Positions 27,601 to 39,600 of a stretch of 64,000 nucleotides of DNA are shown piece after piece. A program made the translations under genes and the position numbers. How positions within the stretch are numbered: position 1 is the stretch's first letter; each line of letters starts with the position of its first letter. Under the pieces are notes generated by a model, which was not told the DNA's origin, ran no database searches, and saw only the letters and a program-made list of their open reading frames with translations. The stretch lies in the NCBI RefSeq assembly GCF_964355755.1, contig NC_092671.1:10301001-10365000 (forward strand), read 5' to 3'. This DNA is from Antedon mediterranea (Eukaryota; Echinodermata; Crinoidea; Comatulida; Antedonidae).

Positions 27601-30600
27601 TTGCTAGTCAATACTATTGCTCATTATGGTGGCTAACCGATATTTATATCCTCAAAAATGCATTATCTTTTATCCAGTATGAGTCCTTGATACAGAAATC
27701 AATAGTGTTATTAGTTTAATAAAGAATTATCTATTTTCAATGGAAAAAAAGTCATCTGTCGATCTAATAGTAAATTTATGTTTATCCCTTATCATTGTAC
27801 ATATGCATTAAAGTACAAAATATAGTGCTTCGCTGTATAAACTTGTTGATATATTATTACAAAACAGTTTGATATATTTTATTAAAAATATTTTATACAA
27901 AAATTCATTCCTTCTGCATACATAAATACAGTAATGATACTTTATTAAAAATATTTTATACAAAAATTCATTCCTTCTTCATACATAAATACAGTATGAT
28001 ATATTCATTAATAATTTTATCATCTTTACAGTAAAACTGAATTTTGATATATTTTTTACATTGATTTTTGAAGTAGATAGTATAACCAGAGGGATTTGGA
28101 AAAATAAATTGTATGACGTCTCTATTGCCAAAACAAAAATGATTTTCTCAGTCAGAATTCTAAATATCCAGGGTTTATTACAATTTACACCTTGGTGGGT
28201 AGCGGTCGCACATCAGTGATCAAACTCTATCATATAGAAGAGAATGTCTACGTTCCAAAGCCTTCTTTGCACTGGACTTGAAGGATGGTAAATTTAACGC
28301 GGTTTTACTGAGACCATGGTAAGTTCTACTGCCCTTATGTGAGCAGGAAGTGGTCAGTAAAAGTTAATATTGGACCTTGTTAATTTTTTAACCATTAGCG
28401 AATGGTTGCCAACGTTTGGATTTGGACTTTTCTTGGTCAGTTTAGCTGGCGACTTGGTTAATTTGACCAAAATAAGTCCAGTGCGATCGATGTTTAATGC
28501 GTTTTATAAATCATGAATATACAACTGGGGCATTAAAACAACATCATTAATCCTGTTATCAACAATAACTGGTATATAAAGTTAGGCTTGTGGTACCCAA
28601 TGTGTGATACCAAAAGGAAATAATGTGTATTGGTTGATAATGTTTGGCTTGTTTATGTTACAACTAGCTTCTGAAGAAGGAAATAATACTGTACTATACT
28701 AAAAAAGGATTAAAAATGGCTTGTGAAAGCATTTATATCAACTGATATGACCAGAAATTTGCATATGTAGTAGTAAATATTTCACAGCCTTATTGCACAT
28801 GACAAGAATTTATTTGCAAATGCTATACTTCAATAGCATATGAAACACTAAATTTGCATTATTTTGAATAAAATTAAAGTGAGGAATAATTTAAAAAAAA
28901 AGTTTTCTTCAAATCGCAGACTAATGTTAGTTTATCTTCACTTGTCATGTATAATTAAGGAAGAAAGTTAACGAAGAGCAGTTCCATTTCAATCAATCAC
29001 TTATTATGCTCAAGATATTAGGATGAGAAAGCCTTGCTAATTAGTCAAGAAGATTACTTGCATAAGAATAAGGCAACGTTTATAGCATGTAATATATTGT
29101 AAGAAAGATTGTTTATAGAATTTAAAATTAGATAATAGTATAATAGAACATATTTTTATGAGATACATAAATTTTAATAGTCATATTGAATGATTTATGT
29201 GATTACTACTACTACAGTATAACATAAGAGGATGCCCACTCTTTGATATTAAGGGAAAATCAGAAATGATTAACCACTAAATTTTGGGTACAAGCCGATA
29301 GCTTACACTCGCACTCCTTTTCTTGGGGTGCTTCAAGAATATTGTGAATCAATTTCTTTAATTCTAGTTTAAATGTTTGAGATTTTCCACAAAATTTATC
29401 TATAGTTACTACTAATGCCAATTTTGTAATTAGATTACAATCAATAAGCTCATCTTAATGGAGGTCACCTTAAAAAGACAACCAACTTAAAAGGAAACCC
29501 ATTCAAAGTTGTAGAAAAGGCTTTAACCATAATGCGGCAACTTAAAAGAATAGTTTCTTTTACTAATGTAATTCTATTTGAAAGCGCTCGTTACATAAAT
29601 CACATGATTATTTATGTAGTAAGGTCTTTTTACGGGGATATGGCATGTTATATGCCATCCAAATAGTGGATGCAGACATTTTAAATATAACAGATGATAC
29701 AATCACTAATGGTCTTTATGGGTTGTATTCGGTATTACTAATGTGAATAGTTGGCTTTTATCTTCCTAGTAAATTGTATGTAATTCAAATTACACACTAC
29801 TCTATGTATTTAGCGTGGGTGTGATTGAAACAGGTATATGTTGCACAGAATAAATAAGAATAATTTAGAGGTTGTAGACAATTATCAAATATATATTGAT
29901 TCTAAACAAATCTCGCAATTTTTCTATATATTTTTCTAATAGTATTCAGAAGATTTTTGTCTCTATATATAGGACTAAAGAAAAATGTTTTAATCAGATG
30001 TTTCCAATTTGAATTATTCAGTAATTAATGTTGAAGGTTTAAATTTCAAAATGATTAAATTAATGATGGCCTCTATATGTTGGTTAATAATTTCAAAGGT
30101 TTATAGCTCCAGGTATAATTTTCAATTATAAACTTTTGCAATAACATTGATAATAATCCCACTTATTGTTTGACAGAGGTGAAGCATGCCGTTCATCATA
30201 AGATAAGTCTGTACTTGTAAATGATAAAATAGGAATTCTACTGATTTTTAATGACTTACAACTGCTTGTAATAAAAATAGATTTTTAAATTTATTTTCCT
30301 ACATAAAATTGATTGATCGATTTACTTTCTTTCTCAAATTTACATAAAATGAGACTCGATTTTAGTGAACTTTTAATTCTTATTTCACAATTGCTTGTTT
30401 TGCTTCACCTCTGTATGGTTTAATATAATAAATGTTGTTGCAAAAATGTTTCTATTTTATAATAAACAATATGATTTTTAAAACCAGGAGGTATACTATT
30501 ATTATAAATTATTGTAAATGTACAGTATAAAATATTAAAAGCTGAAGACAATGTGAAAAGTTAGGAAGTAAATAGGTGCATAATTAGTAACCATGGATGA

Positions 30601-33600
30601 GATAAGAACATTCAATGTGCAACATGCAAAAGGTTTTAGAAATACGAGTTCCAATGCGCTATTTATTAAAAACGACTTTCATTCGATGACAATCTAAATA
30701 CCACTTTTAATTTAGCAGACATAAGCCAGACACAAATTGAGACTTCGTCTTGGAACAAAATTGCCTGTTTGCGAGAGTGTGGCACAATATTCGTTATTTT
30801 TTAATAATTAGATTTCAATAGCATTTCAGGATTTTAAATTAGATTTCTTTTACTCATAGCACACTGGAAAGAATACCATTACAAGAGGAAAAAAGTATTA
30901 AAAGAAGCAAAGCAATTGTTTAGTACTTGTCAATTGTAGACTGGACATTAACCTTGGGAAATTTGGAGTACTAGCAATATTAAACCGTTTATTACACCTG
31001 TCGTGGGCAGGCGACACAGTAATCTTACAGTTAATCTAACTCTCAACCACACAACAGTAGGACTTTTTTTACCTAGCCCTTCTAGCACACCGTAAAACCC
31101 AGGGATTGTCTAATTAGCAGGCAAACTCTTTTGCTATCCACACTTATTGGCATACTCTTCAAATTGGACAAAATATTGTTTATTATTATTATAGGTACAT
31201 TGCCCCAGTCAACTAAATTGACAAGTACAAAACACCTGGTCTTTATAAGTTTGCCTTCACCTGGTATGGGGGTTGCACTGGTAGCTGTAATCGGGGCACA
31301 CATCGTCTGGGCGGTCATTGCAATGACACGACCCATCGTGTCCATCTCCTTACCCTTAGTTTCTGTTGGAGCAGCCACGGCAGGCGTTGATGGCGCTTTC
31401 TTGACAAAGGATAAGAATAGATGTCTACACAGGTCTTCTGGCATGTCCACATCAAGGTATGTTTCCATAAAAAGCTTGAACCCTTGGTAATCAATGGGCT
31501 AAAATAAATAAATAAAACAATAATATTAGCTGTATGATTGTAGTTGGGATAAGGTGAAGGTCCTATAAGCTGTCTATAAAGCCCTGTGCTGTTCCATGGT
31601 AGTCACTTAACATATTCTTGAATTGAAATGTTATGAGTAGTGTGAATGGGAGAACTGGGAATGAAGATGACTTTCTCAAAGATAATTAATAAACTAGAAG
31701 AGGATCCCATTTTCTTTTGTAATGAATGCTTTTTATGAACATGGAAATGGTGGCTTTTATTGAATTCTTTTAATGCCTCTTTCAAAGGATGAGGCAATCT
31801 TCTAGGAGATCTGGGACTAAAGATAATTAATTAACTGGAAGAGGATCCCATTTTTTTTTTGTATTGAACTCTTTTAACAAACATGGAACCAATGGCTTAA
31901 TGCCTCTTCCAAAGGATGAGGCAATCTTCTAGGAGATCTGGGACTGAAGATAATTAATTAACTGGAAGAGGATCCCATTTTCTTTTGTACCGAACTCTTT
32001 TAACAAAAATGGAACCTAATGGCTTAATGCCTCTTTCAAGGGATGAGGCAATCTTCTAGGACATCTGGGACTGTAGATAAATCACCCAAAGATAATTAAT
32101 AAACTGGAAGAGGACCCCATTTTCTTTTGTATTTAATGCTATTTATGAACATAGAACCAATGACTTAATGCCGCTCTCAAAGGATGAGGCAATAGATCAA
32201 TTGTAGGAGATCTGGAACTGAGAACAAATCCCCAAAAGAAAATTAATAAACTAGAAAAGGATCCCATTTTCTTTGTATTGAATGCTTTTTATGAACATGG
32301 AACCAATAACTTAATGCCTCTTTCAAAGGATGAGGACATTAAATTAAACTATCTTTTCTAATGACCAACAAGATGGTGCAACTCCCTTGCAGACATCTTG
32401 CTCCTGCTTAAAGGATGGGGACATTAAATTAAACTATCTTTTCTAATGACCAACAAAATGGTGCAACTCCCTTGCAGACATCTTGCTCCTGCTTAAAGGA
32501 TGAGGAAATTAAATTAAACTATCTTTTCTAATGACCAACAGGATGGTGCAACTCCCTTGCAGCCATCTTGCTCCTGCTTAAAGGATGAGGACATTAAATT
32601 AAACTATCTTTTCTAATGACCAACAGGATGGTGCAACTCCCTTGCAGCCATCTTGGTCTTGCTTAAAGGATGAGGACATTATAGTAAACTATCTTTTCTA
32701 ATGATCAACAGGATGGTGCAACTCCCTTGAAGCCATCTTGCTCCTGCTTAAAGGATGAGGACATTAAATTAAACTATCTTTTCTAATGACCAACAGGATG
32801 GTGCAACTCCCTTGCAGCCATCTTGGTCTTGCTTAAAGGATGAGGACATTATAGTAAACTATCTTTTGTAATGATCAACAGGATGGTGCAACTCCCTTGC
32901 AGCCATCTTGCTCCTGCTTAAAGTATGAGGACATTAAATTAAACTATCTTTTCTAATGACCAACAAGATGGTTCAACTCCCTTGCAGCCATCTTGCTCTT
33001 GGTTAAAGGATGAGGACATTATAGTAAACTATCTTTTCTAATGATCAACAGGATGGTGCAACTCCCTTGCAGCCATCTTGCTCCTGCTTAAAGGATGAGG
33101 ACATTAAATTAAACTATCTTTTCTAATGACCAACAGGATGGTGCAACTCCCTTGCAGCCATCTTGCTCTTGCTTACAGGATGAGGACATTAAATTAAACT
33201 ATCTTTTTTAATGACCAACAAGATGGTGCAACTCCCTTGCAGCCATCTTGCTCTTGCTTAAAGGATGAAGACATTAAATTAAACTATCTTTTTTAATGAC
33301 CAACAAGATGGTGAAACTCCCTTGCAGCCATCTTGCTCTTGCTTAAAGGATGAGGACATTAAATTAAACTATCTTTTTTAATGACCAACAAGATGGTTCA
33401 ACTCCCTTGCAGCCATCTTGCTATTGCTTAAAGGATGAGGACATTAAATTAAACTATCTTTTTTAATGACCAACAAGATGGTGCAACTCCCTTGCAGCCA
33501 TCTTGCTCCTGCTTAAAGGATGAGGACATTAAATTAAACTATCTTTTCTAATGACCAACAAGATGGTTCAACTCCCTTGCAGCCATCTTGCTCTTGGTTA

Positions 33601-36600
33601 AAGGATGAGGACATTATAGTAAACTATCTTTTCTAATGATCAACAGGATGGTTCAACTCCCTTGCAGCCATCTTGCTCTTGGTTAAAGGATGAGGACATT
33701 ATAGTAAACTATCTTTTCTAATGATCAACAGGATGGTGCAACTCCCTTGCAGCCATCTTGCTCCTGCTTAAAGGATGAGGACATTAAATTAAACTATCTT
33801 TTCTAATGACCAACAAGATGGTTCAACTCCCTTGCAGCCATCTTGCTCTTGCTTAAAGGATGAGGACATTATAGTAAACTATTTTTTATAACGACACAAG
33901 ATGGTGCAACTCCCTTGCAGCCATCTTGCTCCTGCTTAAAGGATGAGGACATTAAATTAAACTATTTTTTTTAATGACCAACAAGATGGTTCAACTCCCT
34001 TGCAGCCATCTTGCTCTTGCTTAAAGGATGAGTACATTAAATTAAACTATATTTTTTAATGACCAACAAGATGGTTCAACTCCCTTGCAGCCATCTTGCT
34101 CTTGCTTAAAGGATGAGGACATTAAATTAAACTATCTTTTCTATTGACCAACAGGATGGTACAACTCCCTTGCAGCCATCTTGCTCTTGCTTAAAGGATG
34201 AGGACATTAAGTTAAACTATCTTTTTTAATGACCAACAAGATGGTTTAACAACTCCCTTGTAGCCATCTTGCTCTTGCTTAAAGGATGAGGACATTAAAT
34301 TAAACTATCTTTTTTAATGACCAACAAGATGGTTCAACAACTCCCTTGTAGCCATCTTGCTCTTGCTTAAAGGATGAGGACATTAAATTAAACTATCTTT
34401 TTTAATGACCAACAAGATGGTTCAACAACTCCCTTGTAGCCATCTTGCTATTGCTTAAAGGATGAGGACATTATAGTAAACTATCTTTCTAAATGACACA
34501 ACAAGATGGTGCAACTCCCTTGCAGCCATTTTACTCTCAGAGTCTTGTGTATGATTTGTAGTTTGAAACATAAGAAGCAAATCACACAGATTTATGGAAA
34601 CAGAAAATCCCATAACCTTTCATCTACAAGAAACGTCAGACAAGTTGATAAAACATGACAAATGTAAATCGTAAAAAGGTTTGTTTTTTGTTACCAAAGG
34701 TCAATATATCAGTAGCATACCATAAAATCAAAAAGAAATGCTAATGACATAAAGATATACGAATTCTTAAGACATACTGTAATGAGTCACCAAGTGTTTT
34801 CCTGATTTTACAATTACATAAGTACACAAATATTAATGACTTGTGTATATATTGTGCACTTAATTTTTGGGTGGAAAATGTCAAATATCCATCATACTGG
34901 GTATCATTACGGAAGTGGATGAATTGTTGTCAATAATGGATGCTATTCCAATCACATTATAGACTTTCTCTAAATAGTTTATTTTTAAATTACAAATATA
35001 ACAATTTGATATATAATAAATGACCTTTATTATTAAGCATTGTCCACCACTGCTTCTCAAGATTGGATTTCATTAAATTTAATTATTTTCACTGAATATA
35101 TATTCTTTGAGAGCCATTTTAGCTTTCAATCGAAGGCCATTATTTATTGTGTTGAAAGTACAATTAAATTGCTATTATCATTTATTGAAATGATATATAT
35201 GGCACACTAATAATCTATTATATCTTCATTGTCACTCCTTGTATAGTTTAACTGTTCAAAGCTAGATATGGTCAGCTTGCAGCTTCAATATAGCTCCTTA
35301 TCCTGTATCCCCTTTAATACATTCTCTATAATTACCTCTTAAAAAATATGTAGCAAAACATATGTTAGATGTACATGACTTGATGCTACATTACATTACA
35401 TTTTCCCTATTTGAATAATTAGCAATAGATAAATAGCCTGAAAGGGAATCTCTTGGAAATTTATTTTCTTGAACTAGTCCGTTTCCCACAAAATTATATT
35501 AGGTAGTAAATAGTACTGTATTTATTGTATCCATAAACACCTGAACAAGGATCTATGGTTTATGTTTATATAAAAGACATTTTCATGCACCATTGAAATA
35601 TAATTAATATTAAAAAAACAACTTAAAATCATAATTAATTTTAAAGATGTATTGTTAATAAAAAGACAAAATAAACGGGTAAATTTTCATTTGGACTTCC
35701 AATTGACTATTTAAGGCTAGTAAAAAATCAAGCAATTTGCATATAACTTTTACTATTTTACTTGGTAACTAACCTGTTCTGGGTTGTACTTCGACAAAGC
35801 CCCATCCCCGTTGAATTCTTCCAGTACATCTTTCAGTGTCTTATGAGAATCTAAAAAGATAAAATAAAATTATTTAAAATATTTAAATGGATACTTTTAC
35901 CAAAAAGAGGAATCACACACTTGGACTCTTGAATGCAACCTGATCTTGTAATAAAAGTAACTTCTTTCCAAAATTAAAACAATATTACAATTGAATCTCC
36001 AGTAAGCGGCCACCCTCGGGACCGGGAAAAGATAGGAAGAACAAACAGGCTTTTAAAATGCAGCCGTTAAGGGAGATGGCTGCTTACGGGAGTTGGCCGC
36101 TCACGGAGGTTCAACTGTAACATATTGTACATGATAAAAAACGCATGTTATGAATTACTATTACTAAGTCCCAGACTTATTTATGTATTTATTGCTTTTT
36201 TATTTACATACTTATTGTATTACATATGTTTTCACAGACCAGATACTGTATCCGCTAATCTGTATCGTTAACACAAAAAAATGGACTACTATGTTGTGTA
36301 AACGAGAAACTTTATGGGACAGGCTATGTGAATAAAAATGAATATAAAAAAAATAAAAGAGAATGAACCAAGAGTGTGTACTATAAAAAGCAATGTACTT
36401 TAAAGTGAACTATATTGTTATGTACAATTACCACATAGCATATCTATTCTAACTTGATGTCATTACATCGCTTACAAAGCATCTTTGATATTAAAACATT
36501 TTTATGACTCTACTCAAAAGAAAGAAATTATCCCTACAAGGTATTCTATAATTGTTTATGGTTTAGTATCTCTCGTTTGATTTGATAAAAACATGTTTAA

Positions 36601-39600
36601 TACATTGGATAAAATGACAAATGACATCTTTGTTTTACAGGAAAAGCCCTTCATTTTCCAAGCCCTAATATAAATCTTTGTGAATTCTAACCTTCCCTAT
36701 TTTAACTATTTTGATAAAATGAATACATCAATCATTAATTGTGAATGTTTTTTGTTTTTGCATTCCTTAATATTATCAAAAACTTACACAGTGATGAAAT
36801 AAAGAGAAGCCTAGTTTAGTTTAAACTGAATTGGATCACAAAATTTGTTATAAAATGAACTATAAAATAGTAGGCTGTTGAAACAAGATAATAAGGTGCA
36901 ATAGATAACGATAAAATGCGATATAAAATGTATTCTATATGGCATTAATAACAATATTGTACACATTTTGTGTATCATTACTAATGACATAAGATTCCTT
37001 ATACTGAATTATGTCATAAAAATAGCAGTAAAGAATGAGGATAAAGTTTCAAATGTAACTTTATTTTATGACTAACATCATCATTATTATATAATATAAC
37101 GATGATGTGATTATGTCATACAGTTTGATGAACCTATCATCAATACTGACTTCGAGCTTGCCTTCAAACAATTTTTTTTTACAAAATACAACATTTTCAA
37201 TCTATGGTATCTTAAAATAAATATTTCACAGTTTAAATTCAGTGAAGCGAGTTACTTTACTAGGAAAGACACGTTTCAGTAAGGACTTACTGGAGTGAAA
37301 TTGATAAATGATCTACACGTAATTCACAACTGGCATGGTAGAACATTACTAAAACATTTATATGTGACAGGTACTGTACCATGTGCACATTGTCAGTAAC
37401 ACACATCAGGTGATGTCATTGTAGGTCAAATGTCATTGTAGGTGTCAAATGTGATGACATAAATTCTCAGCTTCTGTTCTTTGATTTCCTTCTCTAGTCA
37501 TGTCACACCTATTCCTAATTTGTACTGTAGCTTTACTTAATTTAGTAATCATTTATGGATAATTTTACATATTTAGTCTGTTTATTCACCATTAATATCT
37601 ATGACTATTTACTCATGATTGTACAGGTAAAGTGAGGATCATTGGGGTTAGGAAACTACAGAAACATGATTCAAAGTTTTCTAGGATATAGCTACAGTAC
37701 TACCAATAAAAATGAATATGGCCAGCCTAAAAGCAATTGTAATATTTATGTTTATTAATTTTACAGTTTGAAGTAAAATTTACTATCAAGAATGTGAACT
37801 TACAAAAGCTCCGATTATTTTGAGATCATGTGAAGGATTCTAAATCTACGATTAAGCTTTAGGGATGAAAACCACATTTTTTTTTCTATCACGTTTACAC
37901 GCGGCATGACAGCCAGCATTGTACATCCTGTTACATCAGATCATTATCTATAATACTGCAAACACTAATACTGGTACAGTATTTATGCATTTAACTGACA
38001 ATATACAATAGTTATGACTACTATTGTACAAAACATGAATTAAGGAATCAACTATGAATCAATCTGTATGAACAATAAAAGGCTAAATGGAAAAAATGTC
38101 ATGTACAGGGTTTGAATATTTTTTTAATTTATGCAGGGCTAAAATTGTACTGTGACGATGACTACATTAGATTAGAAAAAGTGTTCAAAACAGCTTTTAG
38201 GATCATTGGTTAAAAGATAAACATGTTGGTACACACCGGTGTATGAATAATCAGAAAATCAAAACGCTGACTGGAAAAAAAAGACAAAACTAGAGACTTG
38301 GTGCAAGTCTAATCGACCCCTATTCAGCGGACATGTGACACCACTATTAGTTAATAGAGGTTCTATCTACTGTATATTTTAAGACAAACCACTAAAAGTG
38401 CTATCAAACCAAACAATACAAGGCTCTAGAATGTATTTATGGAAATTTATAATATACCTTGATTCATGCATATAGCAATAGCCTATACATGTTTAAAGAT
38501 TTCTGTTATGATAGCTATTGAAACTACCCCAACTCAGAACTTGGCATAGTTGCAATATGCAATATAGTTTGCGTGTAATGTACATACAGACTCTATTATA
38601 TTAAAACTATTTTTATATCTATTTATAGTTTTCAACATACTACAATAACATATTTTCCAAAGTACTTTACGAAATTGCAAGATTAAAAAGCATAACATAA
38701 AAGCTATGTAAATTCATAACGATGAATGAATATCCTTTATTTGAATGTGGGACAATTATTCATCCTATTTGGCATGTTGAAATCTCACCTCCAATGTCAT
38801 TTAGGCCTTCAATAAGTTTTAACACCAATCTAATAGTCATTATAATCTTATATAGATTTTTATCCATCGTTAAATTGTACAGATGTTTATCAACTCCTCA
38901 TTAGGTCTACTTCAAACAAATATTCATTTATTTCTCATTAAACGTCCTAAAGAACTTTATCAATTTTTCATTAAGGATTTAAGGAGACATTTCATTTAAA
39001 GTAACAAGTACTGCAAAGAATAATGAAACATTAGTAAAAATAGATAGTTTTTTTGTCAGTTAAAAGAACAACAATTGTGGAAAAATATATCTATTTGTTT
39101 TATTTATCTTTTCTTTACACTGCAAAAACGTACGCAAGTTTATGTACTGTATGTAGCATTATGTGCAGAATACCAAGTTACAATGGTTTGGATACAGTAT
39201 ATTGAAAGGATGAAGGAGGATAACTTGATTAAGAGTAGAAGAATGGAATGAAGAGAGAGGTACAGCACACAAGATGACCTTAAGGCAATGGTTTAAGACA
39301 AGAGAAGACCCAAAACACTAAGGTTGGAGATATGCCATCAAAATGTAGAAAAGTCTAAACAAAACATACTTCAGCATAAAAAACCTTATAAAATGTAGTA
39401 CTGTATTAAATGTAGTACTGTATTAATAGTAGTATTATGATTGATGTACTGAATAGTATTAGTATGTTGGATGAATGGTAGGAGAGGGTAATCCATTCTA
39501 TATTTTATTACTATTATTATGAATTACTTCTACTACCCAGTCTGATGTATTATTTCAAAGATTTCCTGTACAGAGTGCAATTTTATACAATACTACAATT

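Larger units (their letters stand above)
24034..31260. other. largest firmly bounded DGK intron, 7.2 kb
   Basis: Most of this is plain AT-rich DNA. The recognisable parts are a perfect hairpin at 26853-26930, a 63-bp tandem duplication at 27878-28003 and an inverted-end element at 28269-28484. Near 29460 'ggaggtcaccttaaaaagac' resembles a Tigger-like terminus. No further exon was found on either strand. Confidence 0.6.
31499..35773. other. DGK intron occupied by two related satellites
   Basis: The intron holds a 125-150-bp low-copy repeat (31640-32335) that runs directly into an 85-bp satellite (32329-34530). The remaining 1.2 kb to exon 2 is featureless AT-rich sequence. Confidence 0.8.

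Noticed and set aside
31131-31490. 119-codon plus-strand open frame
   Set aside because: It is the antisense of DGK exon 3, whose minus-strand translation matches the RVH domain.
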